DNA of 64,000 nt, from positions 421,660 through 485,659 of the forward strand of contig NZ_JAQSDA010000025.1 of assembly GCF_029945685.1 (NCBI RefSeq), read 5' to 3'. Below, piece after piece: positions 1-10,041 of the stretch; the stretch's first letter is position 1, and the number at the start of each line of letters is the position of its first letter. Position numbers and translations under genes: made by a program. The stretch is from Polaromonas sp. (GTDB lineage Bacteria; Pseudomonadota; Gammaproteobacteria; Burkholderiales; Burkholderiaceae_C). Below the pieces are notes generated by a model. It was not told the DNA's origin, did not search any database, and saw only the letters and a list, made by a program, of their open reading frames with translations.

Positions 1-1610
1 CCGTCGCCGGCTGCGTTTTCCAGAGTAATGGCCAAACTAGCATCAGCAACAAAAAAGCCAGATGTTGGCAATGAAAGCGCCTTCAAAGCGATTTTTGCGG
101 CTTCCACATTTCTTCCGTCCGCTTTTAGGCTGAACGCTATAAGCTGAAGCGCGTCCGCTTGACTTCGGTGAATAGGCGGAATATCTGCTTCGGTCAAAGT
201 CTTGCCGCTGATCATCTGGGCATTCGCCAAGGCGACCCACGCCGACAGCGAATTGGGAAAGCGATTCAGAGCGGATTGTGCGGCAGCAACTGCCTGAGGT
301 ATCTCCTTACGAAGCAAGTGCCCCCTAGCGCGACCGGCGGCCAGCTTGTCGTCGTCTTCGCAGAGGTCAGCTGCTTGAATGAATTCCGATGCCGCATCCT
401 CCTCACCTAATAAGTGCCAGTAGCAAACGCCCCGAAGCAGGTGCCAACGGGCCTTTTGATGGGCATCGAACAAAGAATGATCCTGTCCTAGGTGTTCAAT
501 GTCTTCGAGCGCCGTTTTATACTGACAAGCCTTGATCTTTGTGTTGATATGGTCAAGTTGTGCAGATACAAGTTTGTTGGTCGAACTGTCCCTGGCGGCT
601 GGCAATTGCTCCTGTAAGGTAGGCGTTATCAGCGTCTGAGCTGTTCCCACCGCGACTACGGTTGCCGGCGACGCCGGTGCCCTAGCGGCCGAATGATGAC
701 CAGGAAGTGAGGTCGTTAGAGACGACAACCCAGTAGCGAAGAAGGACCGGTGCACGGCAAACCACGCGCTTAGCTCGCCTCCAACAAAGTCCTTCAGATT
801 GCCTAGGTCAAGTCCGCCTGCGACCTCGTTCAATTCCATGCATGTAGTCACCAATTTTGACCAAACCAAGCCCGCGTTTTGCCTGATCGGATGCCCCGGC
901 GAGGCGGTTTGTATCTGGTGGAGGTAGCTTTTGCACTCGGCGGTAATGTCCGAATCCAAATCCTGCGCGAGGAAGTAAACATGAGCTAAGAAACCCTGTA
1001 GCTCATCTGGGCCGCAATCGCGCCCGGCATACAGATCGACGGCCTCCTTGATCAAGGTATAGGCGTTGCGCTTAGGTTCATTACCGGAACCCGCGTCGAA
1101 GAGCTTCTGCCGCCAATCGTCGTAGTTCAACGAGGATCGGGCGCTGGTGGCAACGGCTTCGGCCCCACGCATCTGGCTCTTCGTAGCCATGTCGTGAACG
1201 ATTAGCAAGACGTCGAAGCTTTTGGCGAAATCATCGGATTGGTAATCGAGCCAAGCGTTGCCTACGGCTTGCTTGAAATTTGCATCACTCCTCCGGGCGG
1301 TCAGCCCGCTTTTCATTTGCATGAGTGCCCGGCTGCGCTGGCCAGCACCGTTTTCTACGGTACAAACTAGATCGTCAGTAAAGCGCCCGTGAACACGTGC
1401 TTGAAATCGCAGTTCTATAACGCGGCTGTCATCCGGCAAGCCCGCCGTCGGACCTCCAATGCACATAGCCAGCAGCTTGGTAGCTTGGACGCGATTCTCG
1501 AATCGATAGCCCTTGCCACCAGTGGAGGAAGATGGAGCCACGTTCTTTGGCTTGCCAACCTTCGTTGATGGTTGGTCGCCTCGCATATATTTTTCTGGCG
1601 TCTTCTTCAT
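1..1610 (-). CDS. Putative defence nuclease: PD-(D/E)xK (Cap4/DUF4297-like) domain plus TPR-like helices, C-terminus off window
   Basis: An open frame runs leftward from ATG at 1610 through 536 codons to the window edge with no stop, so the C-terminus is missing. After a polar tail of about 30 residues comes a segment with the layout of Cap4/DUF4297-type PD-(D/E)xK nucleases: GYRFENRV with E38 in the first helix, TDDLV with D79/D80, and QMK at 98-100. A linker without a visible P-loop follows, and from about residue 365 to the edge there are helical pairs resembling TPRs (for example WHLLRGVCYWHLLGEEDAA). Nucleases of this fold are effectors in Avs, CBASS and related anti-phage systems; here the role is inferred. 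Base composition is lower in GC than the core genes to the right. No partner gene is visible. The domain call comes from motif reading only. Confidence 0.7.
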   Translation of the reverse strand, partial: MKKTPEKYMRGDQPSTKVGKPKNVAPSSSTGGKGYRFENRVQATKLLAMCIGGPTAGLPDDSRVIELRFQARVHGRFTDDLVCTVENGAGQRSRALMQMKSGLTARRSDANFKQAVGNAWLDYQSDDFAKSFDVLLIVHDMATKSQMRGAEAVATSARSSLNYDDWRQKLFDAGSGNEPKRNAYTLIKEAVDLYAGRDCGPDELQGFLAHVYFLAQDLDSDITAECKSYLHQIQTASPGHPIRQNAGLVWSKLVTTCMELNEVAGGLDLGNLKDFVGGELSAWFAVHRSFFATGLSSLTTSLPGHHSAARAPASPATVVAVGTAQTLITPTLQEQLPAARDSSTNKLVSAQLDHINTKIKACQYKTALEDIEHLGQDHSLFDAHQKARWHLLRGVCYWHLLGEEDAASEFIQAADLCEDDDKLAAGRARGHLLRKEIPQAVAAAQSALNRFPNSLSAWVALANAQMISGKTLTEADIPPIHRSQADALQLIAFSLKADGRNVEAAKIALKALSLPTSGFFVADASLAITLENAAGD

Positions 1611-1883
1611 TGACGAATCAACCCTGGGTTCTCTAGTTAGGATTGGACGATACATCAACTACTGGCTGTAGAAGATGGTTGTTTTCGATGAGTAGTTTTA
1701 GCCGGCTGGCCCATCGGGGGGGCAAATCGGTGTACCGAATCGTCCACGGGGAGGTGGCTTCTTGGTAGGTAAGGCTCCGCGCGGGGAAAATGCTCGCGAA
1801 GCCACCCACAGTCTGCGGATGGAGGCTCAAGCAACGCGCACGCAGTTATGCGTATGTCATCCCAGTGCTGGATCGTGGAGTTT

Positions 1884-3365
1884 CTAACGCTTCTTGCCGC
1901 CCAGGATGCCGCCCAGCGCGCCGCGCAGCACCTGGCGCGCCAGGTTGCGGGCTTCGGACTTGAGCACCTGCTGCACCAGCCCGTCGCGCGCGCCGCCGCG
2001 CGGACCTTTGGAGCCGAACAGCACGTCGCTGAGTCCGCCCATGAAACCACCGGAAGCTTCTGCCGCCTTGGTGGTTTCGGCCTGTGTCGCCGCGACGCGG
2101 GCCTTGAGCATTTCATACGCCGATTCACGGTCCACGGCTTTTTCATACACACCTGCCACCAGCGAGCTCTGCATCAGGGCCTGGCGCTGCTGCGGCGTGA
2201 TCGGGCCGATCTGGCTGCCCGGGGGCAGCACGTAGGCGCGCTCGGTCACGCTGGGCCGGCCCTTGCTGTCGAGAAAACTCACCAGGGCCTCGCCCACGGC
2301 CAGCTCGGTGATGGCGGTTTCAATGTCCAGGCCGGGTTTTTGCCGCATGGTCTGCGCCGTGGCCTTGACGGCTTTCTGGTCGCGCGGGGTGTAGGCGCGC
2401 AGCGCGTGCTGCACCCGGTTGCCCAGTTGGGCCAGCACCGAATCAGGAATGTCCAGCGGGTTCTGCGTGACGAAATAGACGCCAACGCCCTTGGAGCGCA
2501 CCAGTCGCACCACCAGCTCGATGCGCTCGATCAGCGCTTTGGGCGCTTCGTCGAACAGCAGGTGCGCCTCGTCGAAGAAAAACACCAGCTTGGGTTTGTC
2601 GGGGTCGCCGATTTCCGGGAGCAGCTCGAACAGCTCGGAGAGCATCCAGAGAAGAAAGGTCGCGTACAGCCGCGGCGAGTTCATCAGTTTGTCGGCAGCC
2701 AGGATGTTGACCACCCCCTTGCCGTCCACGGTCTGCATGAAGTCGCTGATGTTGAGCATGGGCTCGCCGAAGAACTTGTCGCCGCCCTGGGTTTCGATCT
2801 GCATCAGGCCGCGCTGGATGGCGCCCACGCTGGCGGCGCTGATGTTGCCGTATTCGGTGGTGAAGGTGCTGGCGTTGTCGCCCACGTGCTGCAGCATGGC
2901 GCGCAGGTCTTTCAGGTCCAGCAGCAGCATGCCGCTGTCGTCGGCGATCTTGAACACCAGGTTGATGACGCCGGCCTGCGTCTCGTTCAGGCCCAGCATG
3001 CGGCCCAGCAGCAGCGGACCCATGTCGGACACGGTGGCGCGCACCGGGTGGCCCTGTTCGCCGAACACATCCCACAGCGTGGTGGGGCAGGCCAGCGGCA
3101 CGGGCTTGTCGATGCCGCGCTCCTTGAGCACGGCCGCCATTTTTTCGCCCATGTTGCCGGCCTGGCTGATGCCGGCCAGGTCGCCCTTGACGTCGGCCAT
3201 GAAGACCGGTACGCCGATTTTGGAGAAGTTTTCGGCCAGGGCCTGCAGCGTCACCGTCTTGCCGGTGCCGGTCGCGCCGGTGATCAGGCCGTGGCGGTTG
3301 GCCAGCGCCGGCAGCAGTTCACAGTGGGTGGAAGCGTTCCGGGCAATCAGAAAGGGCTCGGCCAT
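1884..3365 (-). CDS. HerA-like DUF853 ATPase (YjgR family)
   Basis: This 493-residue protein is a P-loop ATPase of the helicase HerA-like DUF853 family. Walker A is GATGTGKT at residues 30-37, and a Walker B segment, [12 protein letters not shown], lies near residue 265. The sensor-like VTQNP stretch and a Gly-rich C-terminus ([16 protein letters not shown]) are also typical of E. coli YjgR. The cellular role of the family is not settled; a DNA-pumping or helicase-like activity is inferred from HerA. It is divergent from yebC across 88 bp, which should contain both promoters. The tail-to-head gap to the nuclease gene on its left (1611-1883) holds no convincing gene. Confidence 0.9.
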   Translation of the reverse strand: MAEPFLIARNASTHCELLPALANRHGLITGATGTGKTVTLQALAENFSKIGVPVFMADVKGDLAGISQAGNMGEKMAAVLKERGIDKPVPLACPTTLWDVFGEQGHPVRATVSDMGPLLLGRMLGLNETQAGVINLVFKIADDSGMLLLDLKDLRAMLQHVGDNASTFTTEYGNISAASVGAIQRGLMQIETQGGDKFFGEPMLNISDFMQTVDGKGVVNILAADKLMNSPRLYATFLLWMLSELFELLPEIGDPDKPKLVFFFDEAHLLFDEAPKALIERIELVVRLVRSKGVGVYFVTQNPLDIPDSVLAQLGNRVQHALRAYTPRDQKAVKATAQTMRQKPGLDIETAITELAVGEALVSFLDSKGRPSVTERAYVLPPGSQIGPITPQQRQALMQSSLVAGVYEKAVDRESAYEMLKARVAATQAETTKAAEASGGFMGGLSDVLFGSKGPRGGARDGLVQQVLKSEARNLARQVLRGALGGILGGKKR

Positions 3366-3453
3366 GGGGTGTCCTGTAGGTTGGAGGAAGCTGTGGGCAG
3401 CTGCCTAAAAGTAAAATGCGCTTTGTAGATTAAATCAATTCCAAAGGATTTCC

Positions 3454-4179
3454 GTGGCTGGTCACAGTAAATGGGCGAATATTCAGCACCGCAAGGGTCG
3501 CCAGGACGAGAAGCGCCAACGTGTCTGGACGCGTGTCATGCGCGAAATCATGGTGGCGGCGCGCATGGGCGGCGGCGATTTGAGCACCAACCCGCGCCTG
3601 CGTCTGGCCGTGGAAAAGGCCAAGGCGGCCAACATGCCCAACGAAAACGTCAAGTACGGCATTGCCAAGGCGACCGGCAGCCTGGAAGGCGTGCATTACG
3701 AAGAGGTCCGTTATGAGGGTTACGGCATTGGCGGCGCGGCCATCATCGTGGACTGCATGACCGACAACAAGGTGCGCACCGTGGCCGAGGTGCGCCACGC
3801 GTTTTCCAAGCACGGCGGCAACATGGGCACCGAGGGCTCGGTGGCTTTCCAGTTCAAGCATTGCGGCCAGCTGATTTTTGCCCCGGGCAGCGACGAAGAC
3901 AGGATCATGGAAGTGGCGCTGGAGTCCGGCGCCGACGATGTGATCACGCATGAGGACGGCGCCATCGAGGTGCTGACGCCTTACACGGCGTTTGAAGCCG
4001 TCAAGAACGCCCTCGAAGCGGCCGGCCTGACGCCCGAAGTGGCCGAAGTGACCATGCGCGCCGACAACACCATCGAGCTCACCGGGGCCGAGGGCCAGAA
4101 GATGCAGAAACTGCTGGACGTGCTGGAAGACCTGGACGACACGCAGGACGTGTTTCACAACGCCTCACTGGACAACTGA
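3454..4179 (+). CDS. yebC: YebC/PmpR family protein
   Basis: The 241-residue product begins [18 protein letters not shown], the family signature, and keeps the full three-domain length. YebC/TACO1-type proteins act in transcriptional regulation in some bacteria and, in other work, help ribosomes through difficult proline stretches; which applies here cannot be told. The start is GTG at 3454 with an AAAGGA ribosome-binding site seven bases upstream. It heads a tightly packed forward run with a small membrane protein and purD. Confidence 0.95.
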   Translation: MAGHSKWANIQHRKGRQDEKRQRVWTRVMREIMVAARMGGGDLSTNPRLRLAVEKAKAANMPNENVKYGIAKATGSLEGVHYEEVRYEGYGIGGAAIIVDCMTDNKVRTVAEVRHAFSKHGGNMGTEGSVAFQFKHCGQLIFAPGSDEDRIMEVALESGADDVITHEDGAIEVLTPYTAFEAVKNALEAAGLTPEVAEVTMRADNTIELTGAEGQKMQKLLDVLEDLDDTQDVFHNASLDN

Positions 4180-4181
4180 CC

Positions 4182-4472
4182 ATGGACGGCAATACGGATT
4201 CGTCAGAGCGGCTGGCCCGCATCGAGCAACTGCTGCAGGAGGGTAACCGGCTGCGCGCGGAAGCCATCGCGCTGCAGAAGGAATCGCTGACGATGCAGAA
4301 GTCGCTGGTGGAGGACACCCGCGCCAACATCGTGAAGGCCGGCACCGTGAACGACCAGGCGCTGGAGCTCCAGCGCCGCAGCAAGGCGGCGGTCAAGGTC
4401 ATCTTCGGCATCGTTCTGCTTCTTATTATTTACCTCAGCTATCTGCTGTTTTTTAGGTTGAACCTCCCGTGA
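4182..4472 (+). CDS. Small coiled-coil protein with one C-terminal membrane segment
   Basis: This 96-residue protein starts two bases after the yebC stop and overlaps the purD start (GTGA), so it is probably translationally coupled to both. Residues about 8-65 are charged and heptad-like (ARIEQLLQEGNRLRAEAIAL), and residues about 72-92 are a single hydrophobic helix (VIFGIVLLLIIYLSYLLFF) close to the C-terminus. That layout suggests a tail-anchored inner-membrane protein with a cytoplasmic coiled coil. I do not recognise the family and give no function. Confidence 0.8.
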   Translation: MDGNTDSSERLARIEQLLQEGNRLRAEAIALQKESLTMQKSLVEDTRANIVKAGTVNDQALELQRRSKAAVKVIFGIVLLLIIYLSYLLFFRLNLP

Positions 4473-5788
4473 AAGTTCTTGTTATTGGCGGCGGTGGCCG
4501 TGAACATGCGCTGGCCTGGAAACTCGCCCAGTCCCCCAAGGTGCAGGCGGTCTACGTCGCGCCGGGCAACGGCGGGACCGCGCTGGATCCTCGCCTTGAG
4601 AACATCAATATCACGGATGTCCAGGCGCTGCGGGCGTGGGCAGCTACAGAAAAGATAGCGCTGACGGTGGTGGGGCCGGAGCAGCCGCTGGCCGCCGGCA
4701 TCGTCGACGAGTTCCGCGCCCACGGCCTGCGGGTGTTCGGTCCGACCAAAGCCGCTGCCCAGCTGGAAAGCTCCAAGGCCTTTTCCAAGGCCTTCATGAA
4801 GCGCCACGGCATCCCGACCGCCGAGTACGACACCTTCACCGACGCCACGGCGGCGCACGCGTATGTGGACGAAAAAGGTGCGCCGATTGTGGTCAAGGCC
4901 GATGGCCTGGCGGCCGGCAAGGGCGTGGTCGTGGCCATGAGCCTGCACGAAGCGCATGAAGCCATCGAGTTCATGCTCGCGCCCGACCCCAGCTTCAACC
5001 CGCTGGGCGTCACGCACAACGCCGGCGGCGCGCGTGTCGTGATCGAGGAGTTTTTGCAGGGCGAGGAAGCCAGTTTCATCGTGATGTGCGACGGCAAGAA
5101 CGTGGCCGCCATGGCCACCAGCCAGGACCACAAGCGCCTGCTGGACGACGACCAGGGGCCGAACACCGGTGGCATGGGCGCCTATTCACCGGCGCCGGTG
5201 GTCACACCCGACGTGCACGCCCGCGCCATGCGCGAGATCATCCTGCCCACCATCAAGGGCATGGAAAAAGACGGCATCCCGTTTACCGGCTTCCTGTACG
5301 CCGGCCTGATGATTTCCCCCGACGGCAAGGTCAAGACGCTGGAGTTCAACTGCCGCATGGGCGACCCGGAAACCCAGCCGATCATGATGCGGCTCAAGTC
5401 CGACCTGTTCGATGTCATGCTGGCGGCCACCTCGGGCAAGCTCGACGAGGTGGAGCTGGAATGGGACCGCCGCGTGGCGCTGGGCGTGGTGATGGCCGCG
5501 CACGGCTATCCGTTGAACCCGCGCAAGGGCGATCTGATCACCGGCCTGCCGGTGGTGCATCCGTCCGAGGCGCCTGATGACGTGGTGGTGTTCCACGCCG
5601 GAACCGCCACGGCCGCAGGTGGCGTCAAGGCCGGCGTGGTGACCTCCGGTGGCCGCGTCTTGTGTGTCACGGCGCTGGCCAGTTCCGTGCGGGAAGCCCA
5701 GCACCTGGCCTACGAGGCCACGCAGGCCATTCATTTCGACGGCGCGCAGTTCCGCAAGGACATCGGATTTCGGGCCATCAAGTCCTGA
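4469..5788 (+). CDS. purD: Phosphoribosylamine-glycine ligase
   Basis: PurD joins glycine to 5-phosphoribosylamine using ATP, the second step of purine synthesis. The 439 residues match the family length. The N-terminal Rossmann-like motif VLVIGGGGREHALAWKL, the TVVGPEQPL segment and ATP-grasp motifs such as VKADGLAAGKGVVVA and EFNCRMGDPETQ are all present. The start is GTG at 4469, overlapping the upstream stop; the stop overlaps the next gene by one base. Bases 4642-4659 match the core of the dispersed repeat described elsewhere, but the encoded peptide aligns with normal PurD and no insertion is evident. Confidence 0.97.
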   Translation: MKVLVIGGGGREHALAWKLAQSPKVQAVYVAPGNGGTALDPRLENINITDVQALRAWAATEKIALTVVGPEQPLAAGIVDEFRAHGLRVFGPTKAAAQLESSKAFSKAFMKRHGIPTAEYDTFTDATAAHAYVDEKGAPIVVKADGLAAGKGVVVAMSLHEAHEAIEFMLAPDPSFNPLGVTHNAGGARVVIEEFLQGEEASFIVMCDGKNVAAMATSQDHKRLLDDDQGPNTGGMGAYSPAPVVTPDVHARAMREIILPTIKGMEKDGIPFTGFLYAGLMISPDGKVKTLEFNCRMGDPETQPIMMRLKSDLFDVMLAATSGKLDEVELEWDRRVALGVVMAAHGYPLNPRKGDLITGLPVVHPSEAPDDVVVFHAGTATAAGGVKAGVVTSGGRVLCVTALASSVREAQHLAYEATQAIHFDGAQFRKDIGFRAIKS

Positions 5789-6432
5789 TGGGCATGGATT
5801 TCCAGCCGCCGCACCCCGTGCAGTTCCAGGGGAGCGGGCTGGCCCGGGCGCTGGTGCGGGCCCTCGGCTGGCGCATTGATTTTGCGGGGCTGCCAACGCT
5901 GCAGGGCGTGATTGTGGTGTACCCGCACACCTCGAACTGGGATTTCCCGGTTGCGGTGCTGCTGAAATGGGCGGTCGGCCTTCCGGTGCAGTTCTGGGGC
6001 AAGGACACGCTGTTTCGCATTCCGCTGTTCGGGCCGTGGCTGCGCTGGTTGGGCGGCGTGCCCGTCAGGCGTTCGGCGCCCCAGGGCGTGGTCGGGCAGA
6101 TGACGGCCATGATGAAACAGAAAAAAGCCGACGGGCAGTACTTCTGGCTGGCCCTGTCACCGGAAGGCACCCGCCGTCTCACAACGGGCTGGCGCAGCGG
6201 TTTTTACCGGCTGGCGCTGGAAGCCGATGTGCCGGTGGGCCTGGCCGGGCTCGACTATTCGCGCAAGCGCCTGGTTTTTCGCGATTTTGTGCGGCTGACC
6301 GGCGATGAAGACCGCGACCTGGAGCGCATGGCCGGGGCCCTGCAGGATTTCCGCGGCTTGCGGGCCGGTGCCGCGGCGCCCGTGCGTTTGATCAATTCAG
6401 GCCTGCCCCGGGCCGATACCATCCTGAAATGA
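5788..6432 (+). CDS. 1-acyl-sn-glycerol-3-phosphate acyltransferase-like (PlsC family)
   Basis: The 214-residue product carries the two hallmark PlsC motifs: HTSNWD (H-x4-D) at 47-52 and EGTR at 126-129. Such enzymes move an acyl group to lysophosphatidate or a related lysolipid at the inner membrane; the exact acceptor is not deducible. The ATG at 5788 shares one base with the purD stop and is preferred over a longer frame opening at 5662, which would lie inside purD. The stop overlaps hemF by four bases. Confidence 0.85.
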   Translation: MGMDFQPPHPVQFQGSGLARALVRALGWRIDFAGLPTLQGVIVVYPHTSNWDFPVAVLLKWAVGLPVQFWGKDTLFRIPLFGPWLRWLGGVPVRRSAPQGVVGQMTAMMKQKKADGQYFWLALSPEGTRRLTTGWRSGFYRLALEADVPVGLAGLDYSRKRLVFRDFVRLTGDEDRDLERMAGALQDFRGLRAGAAAPVRLINSGLPRADTILK

Positions 6433-7349
6433 GCACCATGACCGATTCTTCCCACGTCCGCAGCTACTTGCTGGAGTTGCAGGAGCGCATCACGAGCAGC
6501 GTCGCCGCGCTCGACGGCCAGCCTTTTGTGGCCGACCACTGGCGCAAGGAACCCGGTGAAACGCTGCAGGGCGATGGCATCACCCGGATTCTGGAACAGG
6601 GCAGGGTGTTTGAGCGCGCCGGCTGCGGTTTCTCGCATGTGCGCGGCCCCCAACTGCCGCCGTCGGCCACGCAGCACCGGCCCGAGCTGTCCGGCGCGCC
6701 GTTTGAGGCCATGGGTGTGTCGCTGGTGTTTCACCCGCGCAACCCCTATGTACCCACCGTGCACATGAATGTGCGCATGATCGCGGCAACACCGGCATCG
6801 GGCCCGACCGCCTACTGGTTCGGCGGCGGCATGGATCTGACGCCGTATTACGGGTTTGACGAGGATGCGGTGCATTTTCACCAGACCTGCAAGGACGCCC
6901 TGGAACCGTTCGGCGACGACAAATACCCGCGCTTCAAGACCTGGTGCGACGAATATTTCTACCTGAAACACCGCGAGGAGCAGCGCGGCATAGGCGGCGT
7001 GTTCTTTGACGACTTTCAGGAACTGGGCTTCGAGGGCAGCCTGGCGATGATGCGTTCGGTCGGCGACGCCTTCCTGGCGGCCTACCTGCCCATCGTCGAG
7101 CGCCGCAAGGACATGGCTTACGGCGAACGCGAGCGCGATTTCCAGCTGTACCGCCGCGGCCGTTATGTGGAGTTCAACCTGGTCTGGGACCGCGGCACCC
7201 ACTTTGGCCTGCAATCGGGCGGGCGCACCGAGTCCATCCTGATGTCGATGCCGCCGCTGGCCGCCTGGTCCTACCAGCGCCCCGTCGAGGCCGGCTCGGC
7301 CGAGGCGCGGCTGTCCACCGAGTTTCTGGTCAGGCGGGACTGGCTTTGA
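6429..7349 (+). CDS. hemF: Oxygen-dependent coproporphyrinogen III oxidase
   Basis: HemF decarboxylates two propionates of coproporphyrinogen III to give protoporphyrinogen IX, using O2. The 306 residues contain the conserved blocks [20 protein letters not shown] and [16 protein letters not shown], a [15 protein letters not shown] stretch, and a C-terminal [15 protein letters not shown] block. The ATG overlaps the acyltransferase stop (ATGA), and the stop overlaps nadD. The aerobic enzyme implies an oxygen-respiring lifestyle. Confidence 0.97.
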   Translation: MSTMTDSSHVRSYLLELQERITSSVAALDGQPFVADHWRKEPGETLQGDGITRILEQGRVFERAGCGFSHVRGPQLPPSATQHRPELSGAPFEAMGVSLVFHPRNPYVPTVHMNVRMIAATPASGPTAYWFGGGMDLTPYYGFDEDAVHFHQTCKDALEPFGDDKYPRFKTWCDEYFYLKHREEQRGIGGVFFDDFQELGFEGSLAMMRSVGDAFLAAYLPIVERRKDMAYGERERDFQLYRRGRYVEFNLVWDRGTHFGLQSGGRTESILMSMPPLAAWSYQRPVEAGSAEARLSTEFLVRRDWL

Positions 7350-7978
7350 GTGCAGTGCCGTCAGCGGGCGCAAGGCGTGTGGGCATCTTTGGCGGCGCGT
7401 TTGACCCGCCGCATTTGGCCCACGTGGCCCTGGCGCAGGCGGCAACGGCGCAGCTCGCGCTCGATGCCCTGCACATCATTCCGACCGGCCAGGCCTGGCA
7501 CAAGACCCGCACGCTCAGCGCGCCCGAACACCGGCTGGCCATGGCCCGGCTGGCGTTTGCCGGGCTGGACCGGGTGGTGGTGGACGACCGGGAAATCCGG
7601 CGTGCCGGCCCCAGCTTCACCATCGATACGCTGGAGGCCCTGCAGGCCGAAAACCCCGGTGCCCAGCTCTACCTGGTCATTGGCAACGACCAGTTCGCCG
7701 CCCTGAAGACCTGGCACCGCTGGCAGGCGATTCTGGAAATAGCTATAATTTGTATAGCAAACCGCGCTGGTTCGACAAGCACTGGTGCCGGTTTTGACCC
7801 TGAAAATCTGGCCGGGCACGGGGTTTTGACCCTGCAATTGCCGCTGATGCCGGTCAGTGCCACCGACATCCGGCGGCAAATCAGTTCAGGCAGCGCCGGC
7901 CCACCGGGCTGGACCCCCTTGGTTCCGGAGCCGGTTGCGCGTTATATTGAGCGCCATCATCTCTACATTTCTCCGTAA
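7346..7978 (+). CDS. nadD: Nicotinate-nucleotide adenylyltransferase
   Basis: NadD adenylates nicotinate mononucleotide in NAD synthesis. The 210 residues show the nucleotidyltransferase motif [15 protein letters not shown] and the C-terminal [13 protein letters not shown] at 7346 overlapping the hemF stop is the likely start; a GTG at 7355 is the alternative. Within the gene, 7741-7758 is a perfect copy of the repeat-family palindrome and encodes IAIICIA, where relatives have a similar hydrophobic strand. The short stretch after it ([12 protein letters not shown]) looks poorly conserved. Confidence 0.94.
   Translation: MSAVPSAGARRVGIFGGAFDPPHLAHVALAQAATAQLALDALHIIPTGQAWHKTRTLSAPEHRLAMARLAFAGLDRVVVDDREIRRAGPSFTIDTLEALQAENPGAQLYLVIGNDQFAALKTWHRWQAILEIAIICIANRAGSTSTGAGFDPENLAGHGVLTLQLPLMPVSATDIRRQISSGSAGPPGWTPLVPEPVARYIERHHLYISP
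7741..7758 (+). repeat. Repeat family A core inside nadD
   Basis: AGCTATAATTTGTATAGC is an almost perfect inverted repeat with the same arms as other family A cores. Only the core is recognisable, without the GGGC-GCGCAGGC lead. It also contains TATAAT, which could act as a chance -10. Confidence 0.5.
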
Positions 7979-8024
7979 TTTTCAGTAATTTCCCGTCAAC
8001 TCACTCTTTGAAGCAAACCACTGC

Positions 8025-8816
8025 ATGACTTCCACTCCCAACACCGCCAGCACCGCTGCGAAAAAAGACGTCCAGAAACTGCAGCGAGCCATCATTGATG
8101 GGCTGGAAGATGTGAAGGCGGCTGACATCCAGGTGTTTGACACGGAGCACATCACCTCGCTGTTCGAGCGCGTGATCATCGCCTCGGGCAGCTCCAACCG
8201 GCAGACCAAGGCACTGGCCGCCAGCGTGCGGGATGCCGTGCGTGACGCCGGTTTTGCCAAGCCGCGCATCGAGGGTGAAGAAAACGGCGAGTGGATCATT
8301 GTGGATTGCGGCGCCGCTGTCGCGCACATCATGCAGCCGACGATTCGCCAGTACTACCACCTCGAAGAGTTGTGGGGCGACAAACCGGTCAAGCTCAAGC
8401 TGGGCGCGCCTGCACCGCTGGTCAAGGCATCCAGGCCCGACGTCGAGGAAGCGCCCAAGCCGGCCAAGTCGCGCGCTGGTGCGAAATCGTCAGGGAAGGC
8501 TGTTGCCAAACCTGCCGCCAGAAAAGTCGTCGCCCGGACCGATGACGGCACTTACGTGGGCCGCGTCGGCAAGATGACCGACTGGACCGCCAAACGCAAT
8601 GCCGCCGCACCGGCTGCCGAGCCCGCTGCCGAACCCGTCAAGGCGGCTGCCAAAACGGCTGCCAAAACGGCGGTGAAAAAGGCTCCTGCGAAAACACCCA
8701 TCGTGAAGATTCCGGTCGCCAAAAAAGTGGCAGCGAAGAAAACGGTTGCCAAGGCTGCAGCCAAGACGGCTGCCAGGAAACCCGCTGCGAAGAAAACCAC
8801 GACCCGGAGCAAATGA
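8025..8816 (+). CDS. rsfS: Ribosomal silencing factor RsfS with a Lys/Ala-rich C-terminal tail
   Basis: Residues 1 to about 125 are a complete RsfS/Iojap domain ([39 protein letters not shown]). This domain binds ribosomal protein L14 and blocks subunit joining. Most RsfS proteins end there at 105-130 residues, but this one has 263. The extra part is made of Lys, Ala, Pro and Thr in histone H1-like repeats (for example [16 protein letters not shown] and [20 protein letters not shown]). The reading frame is continuous with no intervening stop. nadD precedes it and rlmH overlaps its stop, the usual order. The tail may bind nucleic acid; this is inference from composition. Confidence 0.93.
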   Translation: MTSTPNTASTAAKKDVQKLQRAIIDGLEDVKAADIQVFDTEHITSLFERVIIASGSSNRQTKALAASVRDAVRDAGFAKPRIEGEENGEWIIVDCGAAVAHIMQPTIRQYYHLEELWGDKPVKLKLGAPAPLVKASRPDVEEAPKPAKSRAGAKSSGKAVAKPAARKVVARTDDGTYVGRVGKMTDWTAKRNAAAPAAEPAAEPVKAAAKTAAKTAVKKAPAKTPIVKIPVAKKVAAKKTVAKAAAKTAARKPAAKKTTTRSK

Positions 8817-9280
8817 GGCTGACGATTGTCGCCGTCGGGCAGAAGGTGCCCGATTGGGCGCAAACCGCCTACGACGACTACGCCAAGCGTTTTCCGCCAG
8901 AGCTGCGGGTCGAACTCAAGGCCGTCAAGACCGAGCCGCGCGCCTCCAAAACCCTGGACACCCTGCTGGCGGCTGAACGCCAGCGTATCGAAGGCGTGAT
9001 TCCCAAGGGAACCCGCATCGTCGCGCTGGATGAACGAGGCAGCGCCATGACCACGGTGGCGCTGGCCGACAAGCTCAAAAGCTGGCAGCGTGAAGGCGAC
9101 GACGTGGCCATCGTCATCGGCGGCCCGGACGGGCTGGACCCCGTGTTCAAACAGGCCGCTCACGAGCGCCTGCGCCTGTCGGACCTGACCCTGCCGCATG
9201 CCATGGTGCGTGTGCTGCTGATCGAGCAGCTCTACCGCGCCTGGAGCATCACGGTCAACCATCCCTATCACAGGGAATGA
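8813..9280 (+). CDS. rlmH: 23S rRNA pseudouridine-1915 N3-methyltransferase
   Basis: The 155-residue SPOUT methyltransferase has exactly the usual family length. It carries the SAM-binding knot motif [11 protein letters not shown] and the C-terminal [18 protein letters not shown], and ends YHRE as RlmH proteins do. It methylates pseudouridine 1915 of 23S rRNA in helix 69. The ATG overlaps the rsfS stop by four bases, so the two ribosome-related genes are probably coupled. Confidence 0.97.
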   Translation: MRLTIVAVGQKVPDWAQTAYDDYAKRFPPELRVELKAVKTEPRASKTLDTLLAAERQRIEGVIPKGTRIVALDERGSAMTTVALADKLKSWQREGDDVAIVIGGPDGLDPVFKQAAHERLRLSDLTLPHAMVRVLLIEQLYRAWSITVNHPYHRE

Positions 9281-9381
9281 GTGGCCCCCACGCTTGTCGC
9301 TTCGCGTACTGCGCTGCCCCCCGAGGGGGCCGCTGCGCCTGCGGACTGGCAAAGCCAGATCCGCGGCCCCTGCTGGGCTGA
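9281..9381 (+). repeat. Dispersed GC-rich repeat, family B copy 1
   Basis: A non-coding stretch between rlmH and maf contains CACGCTTGTCGCTTCGCG, a CCCCCCGAGGGGG hairpin and CCGCGGCCCCTGCTGGG. The same ordered blocks recur at 21102-21175, 35985-36072 and, inverted, 53291-53367. It may act as a transcription-attenuating hairpin; it has no coding potential. Confidence 0.6.
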
Positions 9382-9414
9382 ATCGGGGACGTGGCTCGCC
9401 TCAGGACTTCAAAC

Positions 9415-10017
9415 ATGAACGACTTCATTTACCTTGCTTCCCAAAGCCCGCGCCGCCGGCAGTTGCTGGAGCAGCTGGGCGTGTCCTGCGAACTGCTGCT
9501 GCCCGGCGCCAGCGAAGACAGCGAGGCGCTGGAAGTGGTGCTGGCTGGCGAGGCGCCGACCGCCTATGTCCAGCGCGTCACGCAGCTCAAGCTCGACGCC
9601 GCCGTGGCGCGTCTGAAACAACGCGGTTTGCCGCCGGCGCCGATTTTGTGCTCGGACACCACGGTGGCCATGGGGCGCCGCATCTATGGCAAGCCTGACG
9701 ATGCCGCCCATGCTGAAAGCATGCTGGCCGAACTGGCCGGACACACACACCGCGTGCTGACGGCCGTGGCGGTGCAGCATGGCCGCAAACGGCTGCAGGC
9801 GCTGAGCGTGTCGCGGGTGACCTTTGCGCCCATGAGCCGGACACAGATTCGCGCCTACGTCGCCACGGGCGAGCCGTTGGGCAAAGCCGGCGCCTATGCC
9901 ATCCAGGGGAGGGTGGCGATGTTCATCTCGCACATGAGAGGCAGTTATTCCGGCATCATGGGCCTGCCGCTGCATGAAACCGCGCTGCTGCTGCAGGCCG
10001 CAGGCCTGAAAATATAG
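9415..10017 (+). CDS. maf: Maf-type nucleoside triphosphate pyrophosphatase (YhdE-like)
   Basis: Maf proteins hydrolyse non-canonical or dTTP/UTP-type nucleotides to monophosphates, a house-cleaning role. The product of 200 residues has YLASQSPRRRQLLEQLG at the N-terminus, the acidic CSDTTV motif and GKAGAYAIQG, which places it with YhdE rather than YceF. The ATG at 9415 is chosen because the family begins a few residues before the SPRR motif; an earlier in-frame start at 9391 lies in the repeat region. Confidence 0.93.
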   Translation: MNDFIYLASQSPRRRQLLEQLGVSCELLLPGASEDSEALEVVLAGEAPTAYVQRVTQLKLDAAVARLKQRGLPPAPILCSDTTVAMGRRIYGKPDDAAHAESMLAELAGHTHRVLTAVAVQHGRKRLQALSVSRVTFAPMSRTQIRAYVATGEPLGKAGAYAIQGRVAMFISHMRGSYSGIMGLPLHETALLLQAAGLKI

Positions 10018-10041
10018 ATAAGCGCCCCACAAGAAGACACC

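Noticed and set aside
1633..1830. Reverse 65-codon frame just upstream of the nuclease gene
   Set aside because: No family motif and no clear ribosome-binding site; could be real, but the sequence gives too little support.
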